From contig PTJZ01000006.1 in the NCBI GenBank assembly GCA_002937455.1, positions 62,001 to 126,000 on the forward strand: a DNA stretch of 64,000 nt, written 5' to 3'. Positions 26,037-35,657 of the stretch are shown piece by piece. The stretch is from Alphaproteobacteria bacterium MarineAlpha11_Bin1 (GTDB taxonomy: Bacteria > Pseudomonadota > Alphaproteobacteria > MPNO01 > UBA830). Every line of letters starts with the position of its first letter. The stretch's first letter is position 1. The notes below the pieces were generated by a model. It worked only from the letters and a program-made list of their open reading frames with translations, did no database searches and was not told the origin of the DNA. Made by a program: the position numbers and the translations under genes.

Positions 26037-27796
26037 TGTGCGGCATTGCTGGGATAGTGACTGTCGATCGAACGACCCCAGATGCTAGCAAGCTGGACAG
26101 TATGCGGGCGGCCTTATCGCATCGTGGTCCGGACGGACATGCTGTCTGGGTATCAGGAGACACCGGTCTGGTTCACACACGGCTTGCCATTATTGATCTC
26201 GAAACCGGAGAGCAGCCACTGTTTATGCCTGACGGCACCGCGTTGGTCGCCAACGGCGAGATCTATAACTATATTGAGCTGAGGGGTGAGTTAATCGACG
26301 CTGATTTTTCGACACATTCCGACTGTGAACCGATCCTATATTATTACCGAAAATACGGTCTGGACTTCGCTAATTCCTTGCGAGGAATGTACGCGTTAGC
26401 GATATTCGATCCAAAGGAGCGTCGGCTCATTCTATCGCGAGATCCGTTTGGTATAAAGCCACTTTATTTTTCTCAGTCGGCAGGCGGATTTGCTTTCGCA
26501 TCTGAACCGCAGGCATTGCTGCGCGCTGGATTTGGAGAGCGCAGATTAAGAGAGAGGTCTATCAGCGAATTACTGCAACTTCAGTTCACAACCGGTGCGG
26601 AGACACCCTATATGGGTATCCAACGCGTACTGCCAGGTGAGACTATTGCGGTTGCCAACGGTCGAATTGTTGAACGTCGTCGACGGGACGCATTACCCGA
26701 TAAGGGGCCGGTCGATATTGAAGAACGTCCTGCTTTAAAACGGGTGGAGGATGCGCTGCTTAATAGCGTTGAAATGCACCAGAGGTCAGATGTGCCCTAT
26801 GCGATGTTTTTATCCGGCGGAGTAGATTCTTCGGCGATTCTTGCTTTAATGGCGCGACTGAATGACCGTCCTGTTCATGCGTTTACCGCGGGGTTTACTG
26901 GTTCCGCCGCTACAGACGAACGCAATCATGCCCGCACGGTCGCAGGTTCACTAGGTGCGGATCATGAGGAGATAACCTTCGGTGCACACGATTTCTGGAC
27001 GCTACTTCCAGCTATTGCCGCGGCAATGGACGAACCCGTAGCTGACTATGCCATACTGCCAACCTGGAAACTGGCACAAGAGGCATCAAAATCCTTCAAG
27101 GTTGTCCTATCTGGAGAGGGCGGTGACGAGATCTTTGGCGGTTACGGCCGTTATCGCAACGTGATGCGGCCGATCTGGTTTGGGGGGCGGGAGATGCGAC
27201 GGCGAGGCGCCATGGACGGTTTGAATATTCTGAAAATACCGGCCTCAGGTTGGCGAGAGGGATTTGCGGATAGCGAAACGATTGCGGCAAGGGATGGGCG
27301 GTCGCGCTTACAGGTGGCACAGGCTACTGATTGCGCTGATTGGCTGAGTAACGATCTACTTGCCAAGCTAGATCGTTGTCTGATGGCGCACGGGGTGGAG
27401 GGACGGACACCATTCCTTGATCCAGCGGTCGCCAACGCTGCTTTTTGTCTGCCGGACAGGCTAAAAATCCGAAAAGGCCAAGGGAAATGGATCCTCCGGA
27501 AATGGCTCGATGGAGCAGCACCAGAAGCCGCCGCTTTTGCCTCCAAGAGAGGATTCACCGTTCCGGTTGGCGATTGGATCTCAACGCAGGGAGAGCGACT
27601 AGGTCCCCTTGTTGCATCCCAAGCAGGGGTTGCTGAGCGGTGTAGGCCGAGCGCGGTTGAGGCTGTATTCAGATCTACGAGAAAGCATGAGGCGTTTGCT
27701 GCGTGGACCCTACTATTCTTTGCTCTCTGGCATCAGTATCACATAGTTAATGGCGCCGCGGGTGGTGATGTTTTCGATTGTCTGTCTGAAGCATGA
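26036..27796 (+). CDS. Glutamine-hydrolysing asparagine synthase-like amidotransferase
   Basis: 586 residues, two domains. The N-terminal class II glutaminase starts MCGIAG with the catalytic C2 exposed after Met removal, followed by LSHRGPDG and ANGEIYN. The synthetase domain has the PP-loop SGGVDSS at 260-266 and LSGEGGDEIFGGYGRY. These are asnB/WbpS features. Because it is translationally coupled to three glycosyltransferases, it may amidate a sugar acid or glycan precursor rather than make free asparagine; that is inference. True AsnB remains possible. Confidence 0.88.
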   Translation: MCGIAGIVTVDRTTPDASKLDSMRAALSHRGPDGHAVWVSGDTGLVHTRLAIIDLETGEQPLFMPDGTALVANGEIYNYIELRGELIDADFSTHSDCEPILYYYRKYGLDFANSLRGMYALAIFDPKERRLILSRDPFGIKPLYFSQSAGGFAFASEPQALLRAGFGERRLRERSISELLQLQFTTGAETPYMGIQRVLPGETIAVANGRIVERRRRDALPDKGPVDIEERPALKRVEDALLNSVEMHQRSDVPYAMFLSGGVDSSAILALMARLNDRPVHAFTAGFTGSAATDERNHARTVAGSLGADHEEITFGAHDFWTLLPAIAAAMDEPVADYAILPTWKLAQEASKSFKVVLSGEGGDEIFGGYGRYRNVMRPIWFGGREMRRRGAMDGLNILKIPASGWREGFADSETIAARDGRSRLQVAQATDCADWLSNDLLAKLDRCLMAHGVEGRTPFLDPAVANAAFCLPDRLKIRKGQGKWILRKWLDGAAPEAAAFASKRGFTVPVGDWISTQGERLGPLVASQAGVAERCRPSAVEAVFRSTRKHEAFAAWTLLFFALWHQYHIVNGAAGGDVFDCLSEA

Positions 27797-27990
27797 ATCA
27801 TTTTTGAAATGGCATAGTAGCATTATGCTTAAACTGTTAAGTTTTGTAAGAGCGCTACCTAGCACGAGAATACCACGAACTCGCACAAGAATAAGCCAGC
27901 CAATATGCGCCAGTATATTTGATCTTTAGTGCGATGACGATTCGATGACCTAGCGGTAGCCTTTCGTTAGGGATATTTTCTGGTGAACTA

Positions 27991-28656
27991 ATGTATAGCT
28001 CGTTGCCTGTGGCACTAATAGGATCCCTGATTTTTTGCATATCCACGCCGATAGCTTCGGCGCAAGATTCTCCCTATGGCGACGCTATTTCCTGGTATGA
28101 ACGAAGTGCTGTCGGGGGCTCAATGAAAGCACAGTATTTCCTTGGGTTGCTGTACGAAAAGGGCGCTACTCCTCGCGTCAGAAGTATTGAAAAATCTCTC
28201 TATTGGTTTTCCAAAGCTGCTGCTCAGGGGCATTCGCGGGCGCAATATAAGGTTGCAATGTCTTACCAGCTTGGCAGAGGTACCGGCTTTGATCTGAAAA
28301 AAGCCACTATGTGGTATCGTCGGGCGGCTGACCAAGGTTTGCCAGAAGCGCAACACAATCTTGCTTATATACTAGAAAACTCGAAAGATTCAGGTGGAAC
28401 GCTACAAGAGGCAGCTAAATGGTATCGGGTAGCTGCGACTGGAGGTTTTGGTCCCTCTCAATTGGCCTTGGGATTTCTCTATATTCGCGGTGTAGGTGTG
28501 GCTAGAGACCTCTCGGAGGCTTGGGCGTGGTTGCGCGCAGCTGAGTCTCGACAAATAGGCCGAGCTGGTGAGGCGAGGGAAGCACTTGAAAATTATTTAC
28601 CCCCAGCACAGTTGTTGCGGGCTCGGGTATTGGCTAAATCACGCATTGCCCGATGA
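27991..28656 (+). CDS. Secreted Sel1-repeat protein
   Basis: 221 residues. Signal peptide (residues 3-24, LPVALIGSLIFCISTPIASA, cut near A-Q). Then about four Sel1-like alpha/alpha repeats: AISWYERSAVGGSMKAQYFL, SLYWFSKAAAQGHSRAQYKV, ATMWYRRAADQGLPEAQHNL, and AAKWYRVAATGGFGPSQLAL. These solenoids scaffold protein complexes, here likely in the periplasm. The C-terminal segment lacks repeats. No obvious partner; it precedes a flavin monooxygenase by about 75 bases on the same strand. Confidence 0.85.
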   Translation: MYSSLPVALIGSLIFCISTPIASAQDSPYGDAISWYERSAVGGSMKAQYFLGLLYEKGATPRVRSIEKSLYWFSKAAAQGHSRAQYKVAMSYQLGRGTGFDLKKATMWYRRAADQGLPEAQHNLAYILENSKDSGGTLQEAAKWYRVAATGGFGPSQLALGFLYIRGVGVARDLSEAWAWLRAAESRQIGRAGEAREALENYLPPAQLLRARVLAKSRIAR

Positions 28657-28731
28657 TTTGGCTGTCACGTGGCCCTGCTAGTATCTAGACAGAGCACTGA
28701 GGTTGCCGCATCATCTGCGGAGGAGAATGAT

Positions 28732-29943
28732 ATGGATACTATCGAAGGCAATATCAGTATTGTCGAACCTGATGAATTGGTTGCTCGAGCAATAGCGATA
28801 AAACCGTCCTTGCGAGCTCGTCAACGTGAGACAGAATGCAATCGACGTGTCTCCGATGAGACCGTTGCCGAGCTAAAAGCGGCGGGATTGTACAAAGTCA
28901 TTCAGCCGGCTCGTTACGGCGGTTACGAACTGGATTTGTGGACCTTTGCAAGGTGCGCTTCCGAAATCGGTGCTGGTTGCGGCTCTACGGGATGGGTTTA
29001 TGCGACCGCCGCCCAGCATCAATGGCAGATCGGGATGTTTGACGACCAGGCCCAAGCGGAGGTTTGGGCCGATACACCGGAAGCAATTTCTGCTTCTTCC
29101 TATTCACCGGGTGGAACCGCGGTTGAGGTTGATGGCGGATATCGTATATCTGGAAAATGGCTCTATTGCTCGGGTGTTCTGAATGCCGATTGGATGATCC
29201 TTGGCGCAAAAATTGCCAAGGATTTCGAATCCGAACCTTATACACAAGGATATATTCTTGTACCGAAGACGGAGTATCAGGTTGAGGATAACTGGGATGT
29301 CGTTGGCTTGATAGGTACTGGCAGTAGCGATGTTATAATCAATGACCTTTTCGTGCCATCACATCGCATGCTTACCTTAAATGAGGCGCTGTCTGGCAAG
29401 CCGCCGGGGGCGGCTGTGAATGGACACGAACTCTGGCGTATCCCATTTTTTGCAGCGATTTCCCTGTGTTTGTGTGCGCCTGCGATGGGGATGGCTCAGG
29501 GGGCACTTGAAACATACCGGGATGCGATCGGTGTACGGAAAACTCGTGGCGCAGCGTTAAGTCAACCTCAGAGCATGGCAGAATTTCCGACTATTCAAGT
29601 ACGCGTAGCGGAGGCCTCGGCAGCAATTGATTCGGCTAAAATGTTAGTGAGGCGTGATTGTCAAGAAATCATGAAAACTATGGCTGAGGGGCGCGAATTA
29701 AGCCTAAACCAGAGAGCTAGAAATAAAGGCGACCTCAGCTTCGCGGTGAAAATGGCCCGCGGGGCCGTAGATCTGCTTTACGAGAGCGTCGGCGGTGCAG
29801 GTCTGTCGAATGATAGCAATACCCAACGCTACTGGCGCGACGTTAACAGTGCATCAAAGCACATCAGCATGAACTGGGATATGTGCTCGACTCTTTACGG
29901 ACGTGTGCTCCTCGGACTTCCATCGGGAACTGCGCAGTTTTAA
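28732..29943 (+). CDS. Acyl-CoA-dehydrogenase-fold flavin monooxygenase
   Basis: 403 residues from ATG 28732, where GGAGGAG lies six bases upstream. Fold and motifs resemble the group D two-component hydroxylases (HsaA, HpaB-type C2, DszC): YGGYELDLWTFARCASEIGAG near residue 60, STGWVYATAAQHQW, then SGKWLYCSGVLNADWMILGAK. GGAGLSNDSNTQRYWRDVNSASKHISMNWD near the end is the typical C-terminal region. Such enzymes use reduced FMN supplied by a separate reductase to hydroxylate aromatics or steroid rings. No reductase is encoded nearby. Followed by a class A FAD monooxygenase. Confidence 0.85.
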   Translation: MDTIEGNISIVEPDELVARAIAIKPSLRARQRETECNRRVSDETVAELKAAGLYKVIQPARYGGYELDLWTFARCASEIGAGCGSTGWVYATAAQHQWQIGMFDDQAQAEVWADTPEAISASSYSPGGTAVEVDGGYRISGKWLYCSGVLNADWMILGAKIAKDFESEPYTQGYILVPKTEYQVEDNWDVVGLIGTGSSDVIINDLFVPSHRMLTLNEALSGKPPGAAVNGHELWRIPFFAAISLCLCAPAMGMAQGALETYRDAIGVRKTRGAALSQPQSMAEFPTIQVRVAEASAAIDSAKMLVRRDCQEIMKTMAEGRELSLNQRARNKGDLSFAVKMARGAVDLLYESVGGAGLSNDSNTQRYWRDVNSASKHISMNWDMCSTLYGRVLLGLPSGTAQF

Positions 29944-30151
29944 CTTTTAAGGCGGTTTTTTTTGTAGTCGCCCACAACTTCGTTCAGAGCGTCACAGATC
30001 AGGCTATTTGCGGGCTGGTCACAAGAGGCAGGAGTCCGAGGGTATTATCTAAGGTAACTTTAAAGAAGTTGTAGAAGGTTTTAGGAATACATTATCAGAT
30101 CGCGCGACCGATATAGTCGCCTTGCGAAGGCCCACTGATGGGAGCGAAGAT

Positions 30152-31366
30152 TTGTCGACCAAAAACATTATAATTGTTGGCGGTGGTATAGGCGGGCTTA
30201 CGCTAGCACTTCTCTTGCATCATCGTGGAATAAGGAGTTGTATCTTTGAGGCGGCACCTCAGTTTCGGCCGCTAGGTGTCGGAATTAATATGTTGCCGCA
30301 CGCGATCCGCATTCTGGCTTCCCTCGGCTTGCAAGAGAAATTGAATTCATATGGTGTTGAGGCACGAGAATTTACATACTTCAACCGGCATGGCCAGCTG
30401 ATATTCTCTGAACCCTGCGGACTACACGCTGGTTATGAATACCCGCACTTCTCTATCCATCGTGCGGATCTTCATCAAATTCTTCTCGACGCCGTTGCGA
30501 ACCGCCTTGGTCAGAACGCTGTCAGGACCGGACACAAGTGCATTGGGGTAGAGCAGGATTCTGACGGGGTCAAAGTCCGGTTCGATACAGCTAACCCTGT
30601 TATTGGTGACATCGCTATCGCTTGCGACGGTTTCCATTCTGCCATTCGCGCACAGTTTTATTCGGAAGAGGGTCCACCGCAATTCGGTGGTATAAATATG
30701 TGGCGAGGAGTGACTCGTCGGCGGCCATTTCTAACTGGCGCCAGCGTAACGCGTGTCGGGACGGTCCAGTCCGGAAAAATGGTAATCTATCCGATAAAGC
30801 AGTTTGATGATGGTACACAGTTGATCAACTGGAATACTGAACAGGTGCGCGCCGACTATAAGCCGAATGACTGGGCGACTTCTGGGCGGATAGAAGACTT
30901 CATTGAGCCATTTAAAAACTGGTCCTTCCAGTGGCTAGACATTCCCCGGTTGATTGTAGACGCCGAGTTTATTCTCGAATATCCAATGGTCGACCGTGAT
31001 CCAGTCGACCGCTGGGTATGGAATCGGGTGGCTCTGATGGGTGATGCTGCCCATCCCATGTATCCCCGCGGCGGTAATGGAGGCGCACAAGCGATCTTGG
31101 ACGCAGAATGCCTCGCCGATCTATTGGCGGAGACGACAGATCTTCGGGTAGCGTTGACGGAATATCAAACTCAGCGCCTTATCAGTGTGAATGAGATTGT
31201 GCTAACAAATCGCAGCCAGCCTCCGGACTATATAATCGAGACCGTGGAAAAACTGACCGGCGGCGAACCCTTCGGCCGTATCGAGGATATTATCGATCCA
31301 GTCGAGCTTGCAGCAATATCGGATCGATATAAAGAGGTAGCAAAATACCCCTTACCGGAGTGTTAG
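30152..31366 (+). CDS. Class A FAD-dependent aromatic monooxygenase
   Basis: About 404 residues from TTG 30152 (GGGAG at 30140-30144); TTG 30122 is the longer alternative. FAD-binding IIIVGGGIGGLTLALLLH, the RADLHQILLDA segment, DG motif IACDGFHSAIRAQF, and GDAAHPMYPRGGNGGAQAILDA are those of salicylate/3-hydroxybenzoate/6-hydroxynicotinate hydroxylases. It uses NAD(P)H and O2 to hydroxylate an aromatic acid in the cytoplasm. Substrate not defined by sequence. A 208-base spacer separates it from the preceding oxygenase, so cotranscription is not assured. Confidence 0.9.
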   Translation: MSTKNIIIVGGGIGGLTLALLLHHRGIRSCIFEAAPQFRPLGVGINMLPHAIRILASLGLQEKLNSYGVEAREFTYFNRHGQLIFSEPCGLHAGYEYPHFSIHRADLHQILLDAVANRLGQNAVRTGHKCIGVEQDSDGVKVRFDTANPVIGDIAIACDGFHSAIRAQFYSEEGPPQFGGINMWRGVTRRRPFLTGASVTRVGTVQSGKMVIYPIKQFDDGTQLINWNTEQVRADYKPNDWATSGRIEDFIEPFKNWSFQWLDIPRLIVDAEFILEYPMVDRDPVDRWVWNRVALMGDAAHPMYPRGGNGGAQAILDAECLADLLAETTDLRVALTEYQTQRLISVNEIVLTNRSQPPDYIIETVEKLTGGEPFGRIEDIIDPVELAAISDRYKEVAKYPLPEC

Positions 31367-31521
31367 CTTTCATTCCGCCATTTGGAGATATCAGGTTCAC
31401 CTTTGAGAGAAACATCGAAGTAGGCGTAATTGATATGTATATATTCTCTCATCACTACATTTATCTGTTCAGGTTTACTGCTCAAAATAACATGACCGGC
31501 GAGGCGATCCGGGGCTGGGAT

Positions 31522-32106
31522 CTATAAGGATCCCATGACGTAAAACCCGCCGTCTGACTGCCGCTGAACAACGACTACTTCCCCTGAGCGCGGAAATATC
31601 CCGGTCAAAGCGGTGATATTGACCTGGTGGGTCACCAAAACGAGTGGTCGACTGCCCCGGTAGGCATTTAGCCATAATTTAAATGTGTAAGTCTGGGACA
31701 CTGCCTTATCTGGTGTCTCAAAAAACGAGTTGATTTCTTGGAGCGGTTCTACTTTACCAATCATCAGTAACTCCGCTGTTTCGCGACAACGGCACCATTC
31801 GCTTGTGAAAACCCTTGCTTGTCTGATTCCGTGGGCGCGAAACCTTTTCCCTATCCTCGCCGCCTGCTGCCGGCCTTTAAAAGAAAGGTTCCGCTGAGTA
31901 CGACATTTTCCTAGAACAAAATTTTCTGGATCACCAATTCCGGGAGCAAGAGCATGGCGGATTAGAGCAAATGCGGTACCTGATTTGAGCGCTTTCCATA
32001 AGGGTACCGCTTGCTTCGGTTCGGCAGCTTTACTCTCATTATGCGCGAATGAAAACACGATGAGAATGAGGGTGTATGCAAGAAATGTCGAAAGGTGGTT
32101 TTGCAT
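31522..32106 (-). CDS. Secreted histidine phosphatase family protein
   Basis: 194 residues from ATG 32106 (GGAA seven bases upstream); an in-frame start at 32220 would put 38 residues before the signal peptide. Signal peptide at residues 1-27 (LAYTLILIVFSFAHNESKA). Catalytic R50-H51 in ALIRHALAPG, with a second histidine in LVLVTHQVNITALTG and FTSEWCRCRETAELL between. A periplasmic phosphohydrolase of unknown substrate. After its TAG stop the same frame stays open for 52 more codons. Confidence 0.88.
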   Translation of the reverse strand: MQNHLSTFLAYTLILIVFSFAHNESKAAEPKQAVPLWKALKSGTAFALIRHALAPGIGDPENFVLGKCRTQRNLSFKGRQQAARIGKRFRAHGIRQARVFTSEWCRCRETAELLMIGKVEPLQEINSFFETPDKAVSQTYTFKLWLNAYRGSRPLVLVTHQVNITALTGIFPRSGEVVVVQRQSDGGFYVMGSL

Positions 32107-32420
32107 TATTATTTCCAATCTGTTCGTTACTTCAACGCCCCAATAATTCGGGTGGCGGCCAGCCCGAAATGGGTAAAAGAATAAGAGAAGGCGCGTCGCC
32201 CACCGTATGTCGGTAACCACAGTGAATTAATATTGATATATAGGAACCGGATTTATTGATTCCATTGGGAAAACCGTTGATGAGGAATTGTTAAAAGTAT
32301 CCTGAGAGATTTGACCCAAAACAGGCTAGGCTGACGGCAGCAACCACTTATCGCCAAACGTGCTTTCCCGCGTAGACAGAGCGCCATCAACGAAACTACT
32401 GATTCAATTTTCGATTTGAC
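32107..32420. other. Intergenic region, nothing recognised
   Basis: About 310 bases between the protease 3' end and the phosphatase start, both on the minus strand. It is AT-rich near 32221-32260 and probably holds the phosphatase promoter. No coding frame, RNA or repeat was identified. Confidence 0.5.
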
Positions 32421-33332
32421 CTACCGCTCGGTGTTTGGACGCCATTTTTTACCAACTAGACATACCACCTTCGCGATAGTTTTCTCTCGTCGCAGAAATT
32501 CCCCATATCGTGCAAAACCGCGCGGGTTCAAGGATGCTTTCGGTGGTTGACTATAAAAATTCTTAGTTGAACCGATTTCACTTTGCTTTATCGCAGCAAG
32601 TAAAGTTTTTGGTGAAGTGGAATATGAACGTCCTCGGCGAGGAGATCCGGCAACATGAACGCCAATGACTGCGCCGGCGGCATCTACCCAGGGCCCACCG
32701 CTAATTCCCGCAAGATCGGCACCGATATCTGGTATCCGGCGAACTTGGATCCAAGCGACCACCGGTTCGTCTTTTCGATAACGACCCCGCGTCAGCATCC
32801 GACCACGCCCAATAACCTTGCCATAGACAGCGCCCGGGGTACCCTGAGGGAAACCAAACGAATACCCATCTTGGCCAACCCTTAGTTGGGGCCGGATTAC
32901 ATTCATTCGGGGTGCACCTCCTTTTGTGCGCAGGATACTAATGTCAGCATCAGGGCGCTCCGTTACATTGTGGACGCGAACTAGTTGGCTGTTCGAATTC
33001 TGAAGCCCCAGCATATCGCAACCCGAGGTGACATGATGGGCAGTAATCCAGACACCTGAATCGTCTATAGAGAAAGCTGTACCGGTGGATGTGCTCTTTT
33101 TCTTTTCAATTTTGACAACTATACGTGGATCGAGGGGAGATTCATCTGGGAGTAGGTTTTCGGGTTTGAGACGTAATACTGAAATTGGTGTATTCTCGGA
33201 GGCGGGTCCAAACTGGCGTGGATCTGGACGGCGCGGAGATTCCCTCTCCAAGTTATCGGTATCTTTGATAGCTCCGCTGAGAATTGCCGTTACAATGAGG
33301 ACACCAATCGCGATATAGTCTCGTAGCTTCAT
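32421..33332 (-). CDS. Membrane-anchored trypsin-like serine protease
   Basis: 303 residues. One N-terminal membrane helix (IAIGVLIVTAILSGAI, 7-22) leaves the rest in the periplasm. A proline-rich linker (33-70) precedes the S1 domain. The catalytic triad is H100 (ITAHHVTSG), D130 (RPDADISIL) and S211 (AGISGGPWVD). The oxyanion region SFGFPQGTPG is clear. No PDZ domain follows, unlike DegP/HtrA, and the C-terminal 60 residues are basic. A good AGGAA site precedes the ATG. It lies 50 bases after a DUF350 gene on the same strand, so the pair is probably cotranscribed. Confidence 0.88.
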   Translation of the reverse strand: MKLRDYIAIGVLIVTAILSGAIKDTDNLERESPRRPDPRQFGPASENTPISVLRLKPENLLPDESPLDPRIVVKIEKKKSTSTGTAFSIDDSGVWITAHHVTSGCDMLGLQNSNSQLVRVHNVTERPDADISILRTKGGAPRMNVIRPQLRVGQDGYSFGFPQGTPGAVYGKVIGRGRMLTRGRYRKDEPVVAWIQVRRIPDIGADLAGISGGPWVDAAGAVIGVHVAGSPRRGRSYSTSPKTLLAAIKQSEIGSTKNFYSQPPKASLNPRGFARYGEFLRREKTIAKVVCLVGKKWRPNTER

Positions 33333-33382
33333 GGGTTGTTCCTGCTACGAGATCTAACGGATCCCAAAATACTTCGCACTAT

Positions 33383-33796
33383 CTATCCGGCGATAGCCGC
33401 GGCGTTAATGAATGCAACCGAGAGCTTGATACCCACCACTAGTACTGCGGCTCCAACTTCTCCATTCTCGATGCGTCTAGGGAGGTCTCTCACAAGAAAG
33501 TCGCCTATCCTATAGGCCAGCAACTGAATCATCAGTGCTACAAAGCCCCAGATGACGATATCCCATACACTGACGCTGGTAGCCATACAGATCGCAAGCG
33601 GGATAGACATACCCGCTATTGCTCCCGATATCGATATTGCTGCCGCGATATTTCCACTGCGTACCAGCTGTAACTCGTGGTATGGGGTTACGTAGTGATA
33701 AATCACGATACCAACCACGAGCATTGCAATAGCTACGGAAAAATGCAGTAGCAAAACAGGAAAGCCAGCGAGCAAACTCTGAATAACGGGATCCAT
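33383..33796 (-). CDS. DUF350 family membrane protein
   Basis: 137 residues with four membrane helices, matching DUF350. Markers are LLHFSVAIAMLVVGIVIYHYVTPY, NIAAAISISGAIAGMSIPLA and LVRDLPRRIENGEVGAAVLV, ending GIKLSVAFINAAAIAG. The function of the family is unknown; some members flank envelope-stress or polyamine-related genes. Located directly upstream of the trypsin-like protease, suggesting a joint envelope role. Confidence 0.85.
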   Translation of the reverse strand: MDPVIQSLLAGFPVLLLHFSVAIAMLVVGIVIYHYVTPYHELQLVRSGNIAAAISISGAIAGMSIPLAICMATSVSVWDIVIWGFVALMIQLLAYRIGDFLVRDLPRRIENGEVGAAVLVVGIKLSVAFINAAAIAG

Positions 33797-33976
33797 TAAA
33801 AATTCCGATTTTTTCTGAAGAGATTGTCAATATTATCTCTATCGGGTGAATTTCCCAACCAGTCTAATAAACGTAGTTGTGGTATTTGTGATGGCTTCAC
33901 TAGCCAATACTCCGACGATATCGTTTCAAGATGAGTAGATTAGCGGAAGGGTAAAAGTAGGGTCTTCTGGATTAGA

Positions 33977-35026
33977 TTAAACTGCGCCCGGTGGCACGAA
34001 CTGTTCCCAGTATCCTGGTCGTTGTGGCAGGTCCGCGAACGGCCGTAATTGGTCTGCAGCTCGACCCGTTATATCCGCTGGAGCCTGACTGCGGTCAGAT
34101 AGGTACTTTTCGACTGTCTCTATAGCCTCTGAAAGCACACCGAAGCCGTTGGTGAAGACAGCACTTGAAATTTCTACAGCGTGAGCACCCGCTAGCAGCA
34201 TACGCAATACATCGTGACCGCTTCTTGCACCGTTCATTCCAACAAGCGGTACTTCAGCGCCTAACGTCTTACGCGTCTTTGCCAGCCAGTAGCATGTAAT
34301 TGGTAGTGCCCACCCTCCTCCAGTGCCGAGGTTAGTCTCTAGAAGTGGAGCCTGGGTATCCAGTTCAGGTATCATCCCAAGGAACCGACCCATCAATACA
34401 ACGGCGTCGGCACCACCTTCTCGCGCAGCTTGCGCGAGTGCGGCGACGTTTTCGCTCTGGCCAGTTATCTTGGCCCAAACCGGAATATCGACTGTATCGC
34501 ATACGGCCTTCACGATTTCTGTGACTCGGGAAGTGACGCGTTCCGTTGTCACTACACCTGATGCTTCGTCACCATATGGCGTACCGATATTAAACTCTAG
34601 GATGCGTACACCGGCTGCTTCCATCCGTCTCGCCATAACTAAGGAAGCCTCAAGGTCGGCGAGGATGATACTCCCAATGACATACTGTCCCGAATTCGCG
34701 GCGTGGTCATCGAGGCGAGCTATAATATCGAGCCAAGAATCGAAATCCATCTTCTGCAGGCCGGATCGACAGGCCAGTGTAGCGTGATGTGGTGCCGAAA
34801 AATCCCAAGGAAGGCGATTCCACTGGCCGTCTAGTAGCGCGTAATCAGTCCGGTCGAGCTGATCCCTAGCAGCCATGGTTTCGTTTACCGATTTTGCGAC
34901 CACTCCTCCGACCCCTGTTTTTAGCGCAAGCCGAAGTCCCGCCTCTGTCATCACATGCTCTCCTGATCCACAGATCACCGGATTTTTAAGCGGTGTTCGT
35001 CCAATGTAGCATTGGGCCGATTTCAT
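33977..35026 (-). CDS. Dihydroorotate-dehydrogenase-like flavoprotein
   Basis: 349 residues from ATG 35026 (GAGG eight bases upstream); an ATG at 35059 would add 11 residues. FMN-dependent TIM-barrel of the class 1 DHOD / dihydropyrimidine dehydrogenase C-terminal type: NPVICGSGEHVMTEAGL, VGGVVAKSVNETMAARDQ, LEFNIGTPYGDE, VWAKITGQSENVAALAQ, and GMNGARSGHDVLRML. The catalytic Cys or Ser of the usual loop is not obvious. Genuine pyrimidine synthesis is unlikely given the location in a catabolic island; a dihydropyrimidine or other ene reductase is possible. Confidence 0.75.
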   Translation of the reverse strand: MKSAQCYIGRTPLKNPVICGSGEHVMTEAGLRLALKTGVGGVVAKSVNETMAARDQLDRTDYALLDGQWNRLPWDFSAPHHATLACRSGLQKMDFDSWLDIIARLDDHAANSGQYVIGSIILADLEASLVMARRMEAAGVRILEFNIGTPYGDEASGVVTTERVTSRVTEIVKAVCDTVDIPVWAKITGQSENVAALAQAAREGGADAVVLMGRFLGMIPELDTQAPLLETNLGTGGGWALPITCYWLAKTRKTLGAEVPLVGMNGARSGHDVLRMLLAGAHAVEISSAVFTNGFGVLSEAIETVEKYLSDRSQAPADITGRAADQLRPFADLPQRPGYWEQFVPPGAV

Positions 35027-35657
35027 TTTTGTAGCCTCATTGATTACGTCATTTCTCAAAATGATAAAAAAATAGTGCTAATGATAGTCAAAAAAACTCG
35101 GGGATAGCATCAAAGGATTTTCCGAACTGATCCACGATTAATTTCCCGTTAATGCAACCATCCTTATACTCGTCCGGGCTGATTGTTATCACTTGTTTTA
35201 AAAATGATATTTTTTCTTTGGATCGTATGTATTTTTAAATTTCATTAATTAGCCAAAATTGTCAAAGGAGAAATTAGTTACCTCTCAGTGCCCGGAATTC
35301 TCTCAATAGTGACATGTCGTTCAGGTTCTATTCAGATAGTCTTCTCACTGAAAAGCGATTAGAGCAGGTGGTGGGTTGCTAATCCTATAGGTGCGGGGGG
35401 TGGCTATTACTGAGAGCGGTAGATAAGTTCTCTCAATCGGAAAACCATTCACACCCGTGTTATCGTCCAGATAATAATATCACGGTAGCGAATGATGAAT
35501 TATAAATTGCCTTTAATGACCTAAAGTTTTCCTAAGTAACAGATCCGAAGATCGAGGTAGCAGATATCGTCTGCTGATTAATCAGGCTGACACGGGCCCT
35601 AGTTCGTCTTCATATTAAGATCGACCCCGTAAATGATGCCTTTGCAGAGAACGCCTT
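35027..35657. other. Long AT-rich intergenic region
   Basis: About 630 bases without a credible gene on either strand, between a flavoprotein gene and an MFS gene that both point left. It is AT-rich around 35060-35270 and 35460-35530. It likely holds the promoter of the flavoprotein gene and the 3' end region of the MFS gene. No tRNA, repeat or clear terminator was found. Confidence 0.5.

Noticed and set aside
33977..35026. Assignment as pyrD of pyrimidine biosynthesis
   Set aside because: Catabolic context and atypical active-site region make a housekeeping role doubtful; left as a DHOD-like flavoprotein.
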